Assembly (NCBI GenBank): GCA_947254045.1
Contig: CAMYBO010000089.1
Location: 1-5,632 of the forward strand
Direction of reading: 5' to 3'
DNA: 5,632 nt
Source: an uncultured Granulicatella sp.
GTDB taxonomy: Bacteria > Bacillota > Bacilli > Lactobacillales > Aerococcaceae
The notes under the pieces are model-generated. The model was not told the origin of the DNA, searched no databases, and saw only the letters and a program-made list of their open reading frames with translations. The position numbers were made by a program, and so were the translations under genes. This document shows positions 5,001-5,632 of this stretch, one piece after another (position 1 is the stretch's first letter; each line of letters opens with the position of its first letter).

Positions 5001-5632
5001 ATGTCACAAAAGGACCGTTTTAAAGCAGGATTCATTTATGAAAATGATGAAATTAGAGCTATCCGAAAAAAAGAATCTAAAATCACAAGAAATATTGTAC
5101 GATTATTCGCCATTATATTGGCAGTAATTGTAATTGGTGGGGGAGTATATGGATACTACTATGTTTCTAGTGCATTAAAGCCTGTTAATGCTCAACAAAC
5201 TCAAACAGTAGAAGTAGAAATTCCAGCAGGATCTTCCGTAAAACAAATTGCTAAAATTTTAGAAGATAATAAGCTAATACGTAATTCAAAAATTTTTAAT
5301 TTCTATATTAAATTTAAAAATGTAGCCGGATTTAAAGCAGGATTTTATCAATTATCTCCATCGATGGATATTGATCAAATTTTAGGGCAATTAGCAGATG
5401 GTGGTAAAGATAAATCTGCTAATGTTGCAAAAGTTGTCGTGCGTGAAGGGGAAACTTTGGCAGGAATTGCAGAAGAATTAGAAAAATCTACGAAATATTC
5501 TAAAGAAGACTTTATGAATAAAGTACAAGAACAAGCTTTCATTGATCAATTAGTACAAAAATTCCCACGATTATTTAAAGATGCTCAAAAAGCACAAAAT
5601 GTTCGTTATTTCTTAGAAGGATATTTATATCC
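5001..5632 (+). CDS. mltG: Endolytic murein transglycosylase MltG (YceG-like), 3' end outside window
   Basis: Membrane-anchored lytic transglycosylase that cuts nascent glycan strands and is thought to end peptidoglycan polymerisation. The first 210 codons are present and remain open at the window edge. About 34 residues of charged cytoplasmic tail (MSQKDRFKAGFIYEND...) are followed by one transmembrane segment (about 35-55, LFAIILAVIVIGGGVYGYYYV). An extracellular LysM-like region (about 70-135) contains VEIPAGSSVKQIAKIL and FKAGFYQLSPSM. VVREGETLAGIAEELE then leads into the YceG domain. The window stops inside the conserved EGYLYP motif (EGxLxPDTY in relatives), so the catalytic Glu further downstream is not visible. 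ATG 5001 has an ideal AAGGAGG six bases upstream. The Bacillus equivalent is yrrL. It has its own promoter but sits beside ireB/reoM, another peptidoglycan-synthesis regulator. Confidence 0.95.
   Translation, partial: MSQKDRFKAGFIYENDEIRAIRKKESKITRNIVRLFAIILAVIVIGGGVYGYYYVSSALKPVNAQQTQTVEVEIPAGSSVKQIAKILEDNKLIRNSKIFNFYIKFKNVAGFKAGFYQLSPSMDIDQILGQLADGGKDKSANVAKVVVREGETLAGIAEELEKSTKYSKEDFMNKVQEQAFIDQLVQKFPRLFKDAQKAQNVRYFLEGYLY

Noticed and set aside
4867..5127. Plus-strand open frame of 86 codons across the mltG start
   Set aside because: It runs in another frame through the mltG promoter, ribosome binding site and first codons; MltG is clearly the real product.

Overview
This window looks like the end of an assembly contig from a low-GC Bacillota genome, most likely a member of Lactobacillales. 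The evidence is the AT-rich codon use, the strong AAGGAGG-type ribosome binding sites, the alaS T-box leader and the conserved gene order alaS - ireB/reoM - ruvX - yrzB - mltG. Carnobacteriaceae/Granulicatella-like is my best guess for the lineage, but that is inference and needs a database comparison.

Bases 1-47 are not genomic. They match the inner end of an Illumina/Nextera i7 adapter, so the native sequence begins at about 48. Next comes a complete HicB-family antitoxin gene (74-535) that ends in a strong hairpin terminator. Its usual partner hicA would lie upstream, beyond the contig end. A non-coding stretch (559-699) follows.

The second block is alaS (alanyl-tRNA synthetase). It has a near-consensus promoter (700-728), a well-resolved T-box leader (about 735-945) with an alanine-compatible specifier and acceptor-pairing bulge, the gene itself (971-3616) and its own terminator (3628-3666). 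It is therefore probably a single-gene transcription unit controlled by uncharged tRNA-Ala.

The third block is a compact operon from an extended -10 promoter near 3705. It holds ireB/reoM (target of the PASTA-kinase pathway), ruvX/yqgF (RNase H-fold nuclease, overlapping ireB by one base) and a DUF1292 protein with a histidine-rich N-terminus. A terminator closes it at 4760-4804.

A 75-90 bp imperfect inverted repeat of unknown nature (4809-4892) follows. Then mltG, the membrane endolytic murein transglycosylase, starts from its own promoter and runs off the window after 210 codons. IreB/ReoM and MltG both act in peptidoglycan synthesis, so this is a conserved housekeeping neighbourhood. I found no CRISPR array, transposase or phage genes. 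I see no convincing undescribed multi-gene system; the least explained element is the inverted repeat upstream of mltG.
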